The notes under the pieces: model-generated
What the model was told of the DNA's origin: nothing
Seen by the model: the letters and a program-made list of their open reading frames with translations, nothing else
Databases searched by the model: none
NCBI GenBank assembly: GCA_042571625.1
Contig: JBHPFQ010000008.1
Span: forward strand, 1 to 20,259
Source: JBHPFQ01 sp042571625
Lineage (GTDB): Bacteria > Patescibacteriota > Minisyncoccia > Portnoybacterales > UBA2143
Direction: 5' to 3'
DNA length: 20,259 nt
Part shown: in pieces, positions 1-8,663 of the stretch
How positions within the stretch are numbered: position 1 is the first letter of the stretch
Layout of the letters: every line of letters starts with the position of its first letter
Program-made: the position numbers and the translations under genes

Positions 1-11
1 AATAAATTTAT

Positions 12-33
12 ATATTAATATTATTAATATAAT
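12..33 (+). promoter_or_regulatory. Probable dnaN promoter -10 region inside an AT palindrome
   Basis: A TATAAT hexamer lies at 28-33, 16 nt before the dnaN ATG at 50, which gives an expected leader of about 10 nt with no Shine-Dalgarno. It overlaps a perfect 9-bp inverted repeat (ATATTAATA at 12-20 and TATTAATAT at 22-30). The -35 region cannot be judged because the window begins here. The palindrome may be an operator or only low-complexity AT sequence. Confidence 0.4.
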
Positions 34-49
34 ATCGAACAAAAAAATT

Positions 50-1180
50 ATGAAAATAACTTGCCTTCAAGAAAATTTGAAAAAAGCCATTAATATTGTT
101 GAAAGAATTATTGGACGAAATTTGACTCTTCCAGTATTGAATAATATTTTGTTATCAGCTGAGAAAAACAAGCTTAGAATTTCTTCAACTAATTTAGAAA
201 TTGGAATTAATTGTTGGATTCCTGGAAAAACAGACAAAGAAGGAAGTATTACAGTTCCATCAAAATTAGTAAGCGGTTTAATTAATAATTTATCTAATAA
301 AAAAATTGAATTAACAGCGAAAAGTAATAATAAATTAATGATAAAATCGGAAGATTTTATAGCTAATATTAATGGAATTAGTTCTGATGAGTTTCCAATA
401 ATTCCGAAAATTAATGACAAACCATTAATAAATATAAAAGGAAATTTATTAAAAAATAGTTTATTGCAAGTTGTTGAAATGGCTTCTATTTCCGAATCTA
501 GACCAGAGATTTCTGGTGTATATGTAAATTTTGATTCGTTAACAGGGGAAAGCGATAAAAATTGCGTTAACTTAGTTGCTACTGATAGTTTTCGTTTAGC
601 TGAGAAAAATATTTTTTTTGAAAATGAAGCAGAAATTATTAAAAATCAGCAGATTATTATTCCACAGAGAACTGCTCAGGAATTAGCTAGAATATTAAAT
701 GAAACTAATAGTGATGTGAAAATAATTTTATCAGGAAATCAAATTTTATTTGACTTAGATGATATTCAAATTATTTCAAGGTTAATAGAAGGTCAATATC
801 CTGATTATAAACAAATTATTCCTGGAAATTTTAAGACGCGCGCGATTGTTAATAGAGATGAATTAATTAAAAGTATTAAAGTAGCGAGTTTATTTAGTAG
901 TAAGATTAATGATGTAAAATTCAATATTGATCCTAAAAAATCGTTAATAAATATTTCAGCTAAAGATTCTGATATAGGTGAAAATAAGTCGCAGATAGAT
1001 TCTAAAATAGAAGGGAATGGATTAGAAATTATTTTCAATTATAGGTATTTATTAGATGGATTGAATAATATTTTAAGCGATAAGGTTATTTTAGAGTTTA
1101 ATAATAGTTCAAGTTCAGCAGTAATAAAGCCAGTTGGAGATGCAAGTTATGTTTATGTAATAATGCCGATTAAGATATAG
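50..1180 (+). CDS. dnaN: DNA polymerase III beta subunit (sliding clamp)
   Basis: The 376-residue protein has the length and overall pattern of the bacterial beta clamp: three repeated clamp domains, a central stretch ending FRLAEKN (about residues 180-190) typical of domain 2, and the C-terminal VYVIMPIKI, which resembles the usual Y-hydrophobic-MP-hydrophobic ending. It forms the dimeric ring that tethers the replicative polymerase to DNA. The start at 50 fits the family N-terminus (MKITCLQENLKKAI). There is no Shine-Dalgarno; a -10 box lies just upstream. In many bacteria dnaN follows dnaA near the origin, and the AT-rich left edge is compatible with that, but dnaA is outside the window. 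holA, another replisome gene, lies at 17250. Confidence 0.95.
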   Translation: MKITCLQENLKKAINIVERIIGRNLTLPVLNNILLSAEKNKLRISSTNLEIGINCWIPGKTDKEGSITVPSKLVSGLINNLSNKKIELTAKSNNKLMIKSEDFIANINGISSDEFPIIPKINDKPLINIKGNLLKNSLLQVVEMASISESRPEISGVYVNFDSLTGESDKNCVNLVATDSFRLAEKNIFFENEAEIIKNQQIIIPQRTAQELARILNETNSDVKIILSGNQILFDLDDIQIISRLIEGQYPDYKQIIPGNFKTRAIVNRDELIKSIKVASLFSSKINDVKFNIDPKKSLINISAKDSDIGENKSQIDSKIEGNGLEIIFNYRYLLDGLNNILSDKVILEFNNSSSSAVIKPVGDASYVYVIMPIKI

Positions 1181-1185
1181 AATCC

Positions 1186-1214
1186 TTGACAAGATTTTAA
1201 TAATATGATATGCT
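1186..1214 (+). promoter_or_regulatory. Strong promoter driving an intergenic RNA
   Basis: A perfect TTGACA (1186-1191) is followed by 17 bp and TATGCT (1209-1214) with an extended -10 TGA (1206-1208). It begins 5 bp after the dnaN stop and faces away from dnaN into a stretch without genes, so it is expected to drive a separate RNA starting near 1220. Confidence 0.65.
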
Positions 1215-1219
1215 TTATA

Positions 1220-1364
1220 TAGTTGCTTTTTATGAAAATACGATACTGACTGATAAAATATAAGTGATATATAATAAAAAATATAATGTTGTTCAAGGAA
1301 TCATCTTATAAAGTCAGTTTTGAATATAGATAGACCTACTTTTAAGAGTAGGTCTATTATTTTA
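1220..1364 (+). ncRNA. Candidate small structured RNA between dnaN and the PBP gene
   Basis: This span has its own strong promoter and ends in a Rho-independent terminator, yet contains no useful ORF (only a 5-codon ATG frame at 1232). A rod-like fold is visible: ACTGACT 1245-1251 pairs with AGTCAGT 1312-1318, ATAAG 1260-1264 with CTTAT 1305-1309, and TGAT 1265-1268 with ATCA 1300-1303, leaving one bulged T. The terminator stem follows at 1331-1356. I do not recognise a known family: there is no SRP GGAAG/AGCAG motif, no RNase P core and no tRNA. Promoter, fold and terminator are seen; that the RNA is stable or functional is inferred. Confidence 0.55.
1331..1364 (+). terminator. Rho-independent terminator of the small RNA
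   Basis: TAGACCTACT (1331-1340) and AGTAGGTCTA (1347-1356) form a perfect 10-bp stem with a 6-nt loop, followed on the plus strand by the T-rich ttattttat. On the minus strand the stem is followed by TCTATATTCA, a poor U tract, so it mainly serves plus-strand transcription although it lies right after the PBP stop codon. Confidence 0.75.
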
Positions 1365-3873
1365 TATATATTGTTATTATATCTTCAGAGCTATCTAGAG
1401 CGTTATTATAAACTCTGGCTTTGATATTATGTTGAGTTAATGTTAAGCTGTTAGAGTTACAAAAAGAAGAAGCATTAAAATTTATTGAATAAGGAGAAGA
1501 ATTGTCGCTTCCAATTAATTGATTGTCAAAAAAGAAATCAACTTGTTTAATAGAGAATGAATCACCTGTATTTGCTTTTATTTCTAAATTAGAATTTATA
1601 TTTATTACATCGTCATTATCTGGCGATATAATTTTGATTGTTAAATTATCATTAATATTATTTTCTGGCATTGATGACATTTGATTATAATTTTTTGATT
1701 GAGCCCATCTCAAAACTGATTCTTCCCAATTAGAAAATTGCTGATCATTTAATAAATCAGAATAATATAGAATTGAATGTGATTCTGTATATATTTTTTC
1801 TTCAATTAATCCTATTGGCGTTGATGGCTCGGCTGGCTGTCCAGTTTCTTTATTTATTTTAATTCTTACAGCGTCTAATTCTCCTCTAAAAACTGATTTT
1901 TTATTACTTGGAGTTTTTTCTGGATAAACAAATTCTTCTATTTCTTTCGGTAGAATGAATTGGTTAGGAATATTTTTTTCAGATTCTTTATTTTGCTCAT
2001 TTCTTGCTATAACAATATCATATGCTTTTACCATAAAATCATTCCATATTGGAGCGGCTACATAAAGTCCAGCAGCTCCTTTCTTCATTTTTTGTGCAAA
2101 ATCATTGTTTCCTGCCCAAACTCCAGTTGTTAGACTTGGAGTGTATCCTATTGTCCATCCGTCGCTGTAATCCTGCGTGGTTCCTGTTTTAGCTGCAGCT
2201 GGATGATTAGGAAGATATAGTTTTGAATGACTACCCATCATAGGCGCTCGCGCATCTTCATCAGAAAGAATGCTATTAATTTGTCTTGCTATTTGTTCTG
2301 TTAATATTTGTTCTGGTTCTTCCTTATATTCTTCTAAAATATTTCCATAATTATCTTCTATTTTCAAAATCATATTTAATTTATTTTTAATTCCATCATT
2401 AGCAAAGACGCTATAAGCTGCTGTCTCGTCTAATAGTTTTACTTCTCCCCCTCCTAATACTAATGATAATCCATAGCTCTTTCTATCTTGCAGTGTAGTA
2501 ATTCCCATATCTTGCGCTAATTTAATTGTCTCATCAATTCCAGCTAAATAAAGTGTTTTTACAGAAGGTATGTTAAGGGATTGGGATAGCCCTTGCTTCA
2601 TTGTTACTGGTCCTCGAAATTTTGTATCATAGTTTTGTGGTATATATTCTTTTTCTTGTCCAGGAGGACCGAATTTTCCAAAATTAGTTTCAAGATCATA
2701 TATTATAGTTTCTGGAGTATATCCTTTTTTAAATGCGGCAGCATAAGCAAATGGTTTGAACGAAGATCCTGGCTGTCTATGTGGGCTGGTTGCGACATTA
2801 AATTGATTCTCGCTGTAATCCTTTGAACCAACTAGGCAAAGAAGTTGTCCAGTTTTAGGATCAATAGATACTAAAGCCGCATTAGTCGCATTATATTTTT
2901 CTTCATTTATTTTTACTTTTTCTGTAATAATTTCTTCAGCAAGCTTTTGAAGATCCCAATCAAGAGTTGTATATACTTTTAATCCAGCACTGTTAATATC
3001 AGCGTAAAGATGGCCATATTTATTTTCTAAATATTCGCGAATCATAGCTATAAAATGATAAGCTTTTAAATCATTTTTCAAAGTGTATTTTAATTTTTCT
3101 TGTTTTGCTTGTTCTGATTCTTGTTCTGTTATATAACCTAGTTTTACCATTCTATCTAAAATATAATTTTGTCTATTTTTAAGTTCGTCAGGGTGCGATC
3201 CATAAGGAGAATAATAGCTTGGAGCTTGAGGAAGAGCAGCTAAAAGAGTTGATTCAGCTAATGTTAATTCTTCAGTTGATTTATTAAAAAATGTTTGGCT
3301 TGCAGATTCAATTCCATAAGCATTAGATCCATAAGGTACCTGGTTTAAATAAAAGCTTAAAATTTCATCTTTGGAATATTTTCTTTCAAATAGTAATGTT
3401 AAAATCGCTTCTTTAATTTTCCTAGTAAACGTTCTTTGAGCGTGAGATCCGCCCAGGAATGCATTTTTAATATATTGTTGAGTAATAGTTGATCCACCTT
3501 GAGATATTTTATTTCCTTGAAAATTTGTTATTGCTGCTCTAATTATTCCTTTGAAATCTAATCCAAAATGACGATAAAAATTATCATCTTCAATAACAAT
3601 TGTGGCATCTTTTGTATATTGTGGAATTTTATCAAATTCAATAATAGTTCTTTTTTCTTCTCCATGAATATCATAAAGAAGAATTTGTCCAGTACGATCA
3701 AAAATCTTTGTTGATTCAATTATCTGGCGTTGGCCTATTTTTGTAGGGTCTGGCAGATCTTTGGCAAAATAAGCAAAAATTCCAGCAGTTCCAAGAATTC
3801 CGATAATTAAGCAAATAAATAGAAGTTTTGCTAAAAATTTAATAATTCTTAATCTTTTTTTTCTTCTATACAT
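1357..3873 (-). CDS. Class A penicillin-binding protein (PBP1A-like glycosyltransferase/transpeptidase)
   Basis: This 838-residue bifunctional peptidoglycan synthase is anchored by an N-terminal membrane helix (about residues 12-37) after a basic cytoplasmic tail. The glycosyltransferase domain carries the EDxxFxxHxG motif (E95 to G104) and GGSTITQQ (about 126-133). The transpeptidase domain carries SxxK (S370-K373), SxN (S432-N434) and KTG (562-564), so all catalytic motifs are intact. The last roughly 95 residues (from about 745) look like an Ig-like beta domain (KIISPDNDD, then VDFFFDNQLIGSD and YSINFN), an extracellular add-on that may bind the wall. It polymerises and cross-links murein outside the membrane. 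It is transcribed alone; I see no convincing promoter or Shine-Dalgarno. Confidence 0.93.
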   Translation of the reverse strand: MYRRKKRLRIIKFLAKLLFICLIIGILGTAGIFAYFAKDLPDPTKIGQRQIIESTKIFDRTGQILLYDIHGEEKRTIIEFDKIPQYTKDATIVIEDDNFYRHFGLDFKGIIRAAITNFQGNKISQGGSTITQQYIKNAFLGGSHAQRTFTRKIKEAILTLLFERKYSKDEILSFYLNQVPYGSNAYGIESASQTFFNKSTEELTLAESTLLAALPQAPSYYSPYGSHPDELKNRQNYILDRMVKLGYITEQESEQAKQEKLKYTLKNDLKAYHFIAMIREYLENKYGHLYADINSAGLKVYTTLDWDLQKLAEEIITEKVKINEEKYNATNAALVSIDPKTGQLLCLVGSKDYSENQFNVATSPHRQPGSSFKPFAYAAAFKKGYTPETIIYDLETNFGKFGPPGQEKEYIPQNYDTKFRGPVTMKQGLSQSLNIPSVKTLYLAGIDETIKLAQDMGITTLQDRKSYGLSLVLGGGEVKLLDETAAYSVFANDGIKNKLNMILKIEDNYGNILEEYKEEPEQILTEQIARQINSILSDEDARAPMMGSHSKLYLPNHPAAAKTGTTQDYSDGWTIGYTPSLTTGVWAGNNDFAQKMKKGAAGLYVAAPIWNDFMVKAYDIVIARNEQNKESEKNIPNQFILPKEIEEFVYPEKTPSNKKSVFRGELDAVRIKINKETGQPAEPSTPIGLIEEKIYTESHSILYYSDLLNDQQFSNWEESVLRWAQSKNYNQMSSMPENNINDNLTIKIISPDNDDVININSNLEIKANTGDSFSIKQVDFFFDNQLIGSDNSSPYSINFNASSFCNSNSLTLTQHNIKARVYNNALDSSEDIITIYIK

Positions 3874-3913
3874 AATGGTTTTATTTTGGCATAATACTGC
3901 AATTTAAGCAAGA

Positions 3914-3942
3914 TTGTTATTTTCTTATTTTTTGTGTATATT
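3914..3942 (+). promoter_or_regulatory. tyrS promoter, leaderless arrangement
   Basis: TTGTTA (3914-3919), a 17-bp spacer and TATATT (3937-3942) lie immediately before tyrS. Only 6 nt separate the -10 from the ATG at 3949, so transcription should begin at or within a base or two of the start codon. This argues against the in-frame GTG at 3934, which would lie upstream of the transcription start. Confidence 0.55.
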
Positions 3943-3948
3943 ATAGAT

Positions 3949-5124
3949 ATGGATAAAAATGAAAAAATAAAACATCTTTTATACAGAAGAGCGGACGAAG
4001 TAATCATAAAAAAGCATTTAAGAAAAAGATTGTCTAGCGGCGAAAAATTAAGGATAAAATTTGGTATTGATCCAACAGCTAACGTTCTTCATTTAGGCCA
4101 TTCCGTTCCTTTATTAAAACTTCGCGAATTTCAAAAAATGGGCCATCAAGTAATTCTTCTCATAGGAGATTTTACTGCTCGTATAGGCGATCCTACTGGC
4201 AGGACCGCTAGTAGAATTCCTTTGACAATGGAGAAAATAGGAGAGAACATGAAAACTTATCAAAAACAAGCATCTTTGATTTTGGATATGAAGAAGGTGG
4301 AGGTTCGACATAATTCTGAATGGTTTGGTAAAATGGATTTTAAAGGAATTATGACTTTGGCAAGTAAAGTTACTTATAGTCAAGTTTCAGCTCGGGCTGA
4401 TTTTAAAAAACGATTGGCTGAAGATAAAGATTTTACTTTAGAAGAATTTTTATATCCAGTCCTTCAGGGATATGATTCAGTTGCTCTGAAAGCCGATGTT
4501 GAAATCGGCGGAACTGATCAAAAATTCAATATGTTAATGGGTCGCCGTATTCAGAAGCAATACAAGCAAGAGTTGCAAGATATAGTTACTTGTCCTTTAT
4601 TAGAAGGAACTGATGGCAAAGAAAAAATGAGTAAGTCTATGGGCAACTATATTGCCTTAACAGAAGAGCCGGCTCAAATTTACGGTAAGATTATGTCTAT
4701 TCCTGATAGCTTAATTAAAAAATATTTTGAACTATTAACTGAATTTGATGAAAAACAAATTAAAAAATCTTTAGATTTAGGTCCTCGCGATGCTAAAGCT
4801 GAATTGGCTAAAGAAATTGTCTGTTTTTATTATAACAAAGACAAAGCTGAAAAAGCGGAGCAGGAGTTTAATAAAATATTTAGAGAAAAAAAAGAGCCAA
4901 CTGATATGCCTGTGGTGAAAATTAAAGAGGCGAAAATAATTCTCGTGGATTTAATTATTGAAACTAAATTGATTTCTAGTAAAAGTGAGGCAAAAAGATT
5001 GATTGAACAAGGTGGAGTGAAAATAGATAATGAAATCGAAAAAAACTGGCAAGAAGAGATAACTATAAAAGACAATATGATTATTCAGATAGGTAAGAGG
5101 CGATTTGTAAGGGTAAGAAAGTAA
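3949..5124 (+). CDS. tyrS: Tyrosyl-tRNA synthetase
   Basis: This is a class I synthetase charging tRNA-Tyr in the cytoplasm. With the ATG at 3949 it is 391 residues. FGIDPTANVLHLGHS (38-52) holds the HIGH signature, GDFTARIGDPTG (73-84) is the family loop after it, GGTDQKFN (187-194) is the tyrosine-site region and KMSKS (226-230) is complete. An S4 RNA-binding domain ends the protein (about 325-391, SEAKRLIEQGGVKID). The KMSKS form and the IGDFTARIGDPTGR text place it with the TyrZ-like bacterial branch and not the E. coli KFGKT branch. A GTG at 3934 would add five residues but precedes the predicted transcription start. It converges on the ligase operon with only 10 bp between stop codons. 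Confidence 0.95.
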   Translation: MDKNEKIKHLLYRRADEVIIKKHLRKRLSSGEKLRIKFGIDPTANVLHLGHSVPLLKLREFQKMGHQVILLIGDFTARIGDPTGRTASRIPLTMEKIGENMKTYQKQASLILDMKKVEVRHNSEWFGKMDFKGIMTLASKVTYSQVSARADFKKRLAEDKDFTLEEFLYPVLQGYDSVALKADVEIGGTDQKFNMLMGRRIQKQYKQELQDIVTCPLLEGTDGKEKMSKSMGNYIALTEEPAQIYGKIMSIPDSLIKKYFELLTEFDEKQIKKSLDLGPRDAKAELAKEIVCFYYNKDKAEKAEQEFNKIFREKKEPTDMPVVKIKEAKIILVDLIIETKLISSKSEAKRLIEQGGVKIDNEIEKNWQEEITIKDNMIIQIGKRRFVRVRK

Positions 5125-5134
5125 TTATATAATC

Positions 5135-6655
5135 TTATCCCTTGGCTATAAAATCTGGATTAAAAATTTTTCGTATGTCGGCGAAAAGGATTGGTCGCAT
5201 TTTGAATGCTTTGTAAGTTGTTTTAATTACGCGTTCTGCCCATGGATTTAATCTGTCGTATTCTTCTAATACTGGAGCTAAAGTCAAAATTCTACATAAT
5301 CTTCTATTTGGACTGAAATGAGATTTTCTTATCGGCACACCCTCAGTAATTAAAAATTCTTCTTGATTTTTAAGATGTTGTAGTTTATATCCTGGTCTTA
5401 AAAATTCTAATTTATTCCTATTGAGAATATAAACTCCAGGTTGGACAACATTATGATTTCGTGCCCATGATTTAGTTAAATTATGCAAAAACATATGCGC
5501 TCCTTGTTTTTTCTTTCGCATTAAATTATTAATTTTGTTTATATCTATTGAATAATTTATATTAATATGTTCTAGCAAATGAAAAGCTAGAATAGGCGGT
5601 TCGTTGTTCATTAATTGAGCCATGCTTAAAGTAGGAAAAGATCCAAGCATACGTGGGTTAGATTCAATAACATAAAGTTTTTCTTCTTTTTCATCTAAAA
5701 TAAAATCTAATCCAAAAATTCCTTTGTAATTCCATTTTTTAAAAAGTTCTCCGATTCTTTCAACAATTTCGTATGCTTGTTGATTTATTTTATCGGAAAA
5801 ATTAGAAAAAGACCAATCGTGTCCGCAAAAAAGTCCTGAGCCATTTTTTGAATTATATAATTTATCTATATCTAAAATTTGGTGTTGCAATCCAGTTGAA
5901 AGAATTCCATGTTTTGTTACGCATCCTGTTATGCTTGGCGAAGGTCCTTTAATAAATTTAGACACTACAATATTCAGATATTCAGAGTTTTTTTCTTTAA
6001 TGAATTTTTCTTGATCATTTTCTTTGTTTTTTAATTTAGAAATAGCTTTTTCAAAATCATTTTGATTATGAATAAAGAATGTTCCTTTACCTCCTCCGCG
6101 TGTTGGATGCTGAAGAACAAAAGGCAATCCATATTTATCTGATAACTGGTTATAATCAAGTTCTTTAGCAATTTTAATTTCTCCCGGAGCAATTGATACA
6201 TGAATATCTTCTAACATTTTTCTTAATCTTGCCTTATTTTCAAATAATGCTTTTCCGAATTTTTTTTGAGGAGCGGTTAATATCCAAAGATTATCCTGAC
6301 AAATCTTTTCCATTCTATTGGTTGATTTATATACTAATAATACTGGTGGTTGTTTATATTCATCTGTTAGTTTTTTAAGATATTGTAAAACGCGAGGATG
6401 ATCAATTATAGTTGTTGAATTTCTAGAATCTTTAATATGTTTTGTTCCCATGCCCTTTTCCAATGAAAGAGTTTCAATATTTTTTTCAATGAGCTTAGTG
6501 TCTAAACTATATCTTAAAGCAACTAAATGATAATCAGAAATAATATCTTCTAATCCAAGACGATTAAAAGCATAAACTCCGATTCCGACAATTGGATTTT
6601 TTAGATTTGTTTTTAAGAAAAGTTTTAAACTTTCTAAATCTTGGATTTGATGCAT
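5135..6655 (-). CDS. ATP-grasp ligase family protein, specific substrate unknown
   Basis: A 506-residue protein with a recognisable ATP-grasp core: a glycine-rich nucleotide loop GGGKG at 187-191, and the metal-binding strand pair FGLDFIL (D317) and YVIESNPRM (E331, N333). The roughly 130 residues before the core are a preATP-grasp domain; the last 170 (about 340-506) are not recognised and include a conserved-looking GVPI then NPWAER. ATP-grasp enzymes join a carboxylate to an amine or thiol through an acyl-phosphate. It is last in the yebC operon, 10 bp after a second, different ATP-grasp ligase fused to a protease, so the two probably act in one pathway that modifies a peptide or amino-acid chain. 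The exact reaction cannot be read from the sequence. Confidence 0.75.
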   Translation of the reverse strand: MHQIQDLESLKLFLKTNLKNPIVGIGVYAFNRLGLEDIISDYHLVALRYSLDTKLIEKNIETLSLEKGMGTKHIKDSRNSTTIIDHPRVLQYLKKLTDEYKQPPVLLVYKSTNRMEKICQDNLWILTAPQKKFGKALFENKARLRKMLEDIHVSIAPGEIKIAKELDYNQLSDKYGLPFVLQHPTRGGGKGTFFIHNQNDFEKAISKLKNKENDQEKFIKEKNSEYLNIVVSKFIKGPSPSITGCVTKHGILSTGLQHQILDIDKLYNSKNGSGLFCGHDWSFSNFSDKINQQAYEIVERIGELFKKWNYKGIFGLDFILDEKEEKLYVIESNPRMLGSFPTLSMAQLMNNEPPILAFHLLEHININYSIDINKINNLMRKKKQGAHMFLHNLTKSWARNHNVVQPGVYILNRNKLEFLRPGYKLQHLKNQEEFLITEGVPIRKSHFSPNRRLCRILTLAPVLEEYDRLNPWAERVIKTTYKAFKMRPILFADIRKIFNPDFIAKG

Positions 6656-6665
6656 AAATTATTTA

Positions 6666-7985
6666 TTATTTATTAGACCTCATAAAAACATTTTTACTTG
6701 GATTAATTAAAAATGTTTTTAGATCTTTTCTGCCTACAATAATATCGTATTTTAGTTCTTTTCGGTCGGCCATAAATGCTTCTGTTGTAACAAGTTTTTT
6801 ATCTAAAATAAACGAGAAATCAATTATAGGTCTTTCTTCTGTTCCTAAAGAACTTTTAACTTTTTTATATCTAATAGTTTTATCTAATTCTAATTTTTTA
6901 GCCATTTTAGAACAAATGGCAGTTCTATATGCTCCAGTATCTATTTTTGCTATAGTAGCAAATTTATTTCCTTGATAATCAATAATATTAATAGGTTCAT
7001 TAATCCCAATAACTTTTTTGCCTGAGATTTCTTCTAACTCTTCTTCTATTTCTCCACCAAAAATATCTTGCGCTATTTTTACCCCTTTTGATACGGTTTT
7101 AACCTTAAGACCTCTTACTCTTTCAAGCCGTTTTTTTAATGCATCTGAATTTGCAATTTGAATAGATAATCCCGGACGCGCATTAACTTCTAGTATTACA
7201 GGTCCTTTTTCTCTGTCAATTGCGATATCAACTCCTAAGAATCCGATTTTAGTTGATAACTGTGTTTCGATAGCTAATTTTAGAACTTCTTTCCATTCAG
7301 GAATTTGTATTCCGCGAAGAAGTAATCTAGTGCCTGGAGCGTATTCAATAGGACGATCTTTATGAATGGCAGTAGTTGTTGTTCCTGTCCCTATATCAAT
7401 TCCAACTCCAACTCCTCCTAAATGTAGATTAGCTTTTCCTCCGGATTCTTTGGTAGGGAATCGCAATTCCGCCATAATTGGTATGGAATTATAAACAAGT
7501 ATTCTGATGTCAGGAATTCCTCTATATGTGTATGGTTTAAAAAGTTTTAATAATTTAATTCGTTCTTCGAAAAAAGCAATATCTGGCAAGCTGTTTGATG
7601 AAAAATTTCCTTCTAAGATATTTAGTATATGATTTTCAATATCTTTAATCTTGATTATTCTTCTATCGGCTGTAATCCATGGATATGGAAATTTCTTTTT
7701 TCGTCCATATACAACCATAATGCCTTCGCCGCCTAGAGCGCTATTTGGCTTTAGAGCAAATGTCGAAGGTAACCCAGCCCAATCTATTTTTCGTAGATCC
7801 TTTATTTCATTAACAATGGCATATGTTTTAAGAATAGGCAGACCGGCTTTTCTTAAATTTTTTTTTGTTTGAAGCTTATTGTCTGCAATACGTATAGCTT
7901 TTAAAGCGCTTGAAGGGCGAATATACGTTAAATTACGGGCATTAATCCCGAGAACATAACGAGATTTTCTAAAGAAGTCAATCAT
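6666..7985 (-). CDS. RimK-related ATP-grasp amidoligase fused to a retropepsin-like (RimB-type) protease domain
   Basis: A 439-residue two-domain protein. Residues 1-285 match the alpha-L-glutamate-ligase-related ATP-grasp family: KPNSALGGEGI (79-89) is the nucleotide loop, GVDIAID (251-257, D253) and ILEVNARPG (264-272, E266, N268) bind metal. Residues about 325-439 match the domain long named ATP-dependent zinc protease, now viewed as retropepsin-like: KIDTGAYRTAI has the DTGA active-site motif (349-352) and IIVGRKDL (415-422) closes the fold. Elsewhere these are usually separate neighbouring genes; here the presumed bond-forming and bond-breaking domains are one chain. It follows the 7TM protein gene by 6 bp. 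The family known from RimK adds glutamates to a protein tail, but the target here is unknown. Confidence 0.83.
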   Translation of the reverse strand: MIDFFRKSRYVLGINARNLTYIRPSSALKAIRIADNKLQTKKNLRKAGLPILKTYAIVNEIKDLRKIDWAGLPSTFALKPNSALGGEGIMVVYGRKKKFPYPWITADRRIIKIKDIENHILNILEGNFSSNSLPDIAFFEERIKLLKLFKPYTYRGIPDIRILVYNSIPIMAELRFPTKESGGKANLHLGGVGVGIDIGTGTTTTAIHKDRPIEYAPGTRLLLRGIQIPEWKEVLKLAIETQLSTKIGFLGVDIAIDREKGPVILEVNARPGLSIQIANSDALKKRLERVRGLKVKTVSKGVKIAQDIFGGEIEEELEEISGKKVIGINEPINIIDYQGNKFATIAKIDTGAYRTAICSKMAKKLELDKTIRYKKVKSSLGTEERPIIDFSFILDKKLVTTEAFMADRKELKYDIIVGRKDLKTFLINPSKNVFMRSNK

Positions 7986-7991
7986 AATAGT

Positions 7992-8663
7992 TTATGATTC
8001 TTTTTTTCTTTCAGGCAGTTCAATTTGCTTAATTACTTCTATGAAACGGAAGTATTCTGAAAATCTAAGTCCTGTCCATTTCCCTAAAAATATATTAATA
8101 ATTATTGTAGCTAAAATTATCCATGCAGGATAAATTACAACTACATTCTGAAGCCACATCCAGCTAGCTACCCAAAAGCATGTTATTGATAGTATAAGTG
8201 TTTCAATGGTGAGAATTACAGCGCGTTTTGCGCCTCGTTCTATTTGTGCTGTAACAAATTTTTCAACTAATGTTATCATTATTAAAATAGCAAAAATAGA
8301 AACATTAATTAATCCATTCCTATGAGACCCTCCGCCTATTGCAAATATAACAAGCATAGATACAGCAACAGCTGTTAAGACTATTGCCATGCGTGGGAGA
8401 TATAATAAACGGAAGTGCTTAACAATATGTCTCATAAAAGTTCCCGTTATGATTATAGCTGCAAAAAAAACTAGTCCATATTTTAGTCCAGTTGTTAAAA
8501 AAGCGAATGAGATAATTAAAGGAGTATAAATTCCAAATCCTTTAATTCCAATTATTTGCCTGGCAAACGCAATAATAGTGGCAGCTATCGGAAGCATAAG
8601 AAGCAAAATTATTGTTTCTCTTGGTACGCCATTTAATATCATAGATTGTATAAAATAGTTCAT
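7992..8663 (-). CDS. Seven-transmembrane protein of the family usually fused to an inactive transglutaminase
   Basis: A 223-residue, very hydrophobic protein with about six or seven membrane helices. The text GVPRETIILLLMLPIAATII, FGIYTPLIISFAFL, LLYLPRMAIVL and GKWTGLRFSEYFRF closely follows the pattern I know for the 7TM_transglut domain. That domain is normally preceded by an extracytoplasmic inactive transglutaminase-like domain, which is absent: the gene starts at the first helix and overlaps the ruvC stop codon (ATGA). In other bacteria this family sits beside RimK-related ligases and retropepsin-like proteases, as it does here. The likely role is a membrane platform or channel for the product or target of the ligases, which is inference. 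Confidence 0.82.
   Translation of the reverse strand: MNYFIQSMILNGVPRETIILLLMLPIAATIIAFARQIIGIKGFGIYTPLIISFAFLTTGLKYGLVFFAAIIITGTFMRHIVKHFRLLYLPRMAIVLTAVAVSMLVIFAIGGGSHRNGLINVSIFAILIMITLVEKFVTAQIERGAKRAVILTIETLILSITCFWVASWMWLQNVVVIYPAWIILATIIINIFLGKWTGLRFSEYFRFIEVIKQIELPERKKES

Noticed and set aside
1232..1249. Five-codon ATG frame within the intergenic RNA after dnaN
   Set aside because: Too short, no Shine-Dalgarno and it runs into the RNA stem.
3934..3948. GTG start adding five residues to tyrS
   Set aside because: It lies at or before the -10 box of the predicted promoter, upstream of the expected transcription start.
5109..5143. Hairpin AAGGGTAAG / CTTATCCCTT between tyrS and the ligase operon as a terminator
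   Set aside because: It has a bulge, a 16-nt loop and no T tract on either strand.
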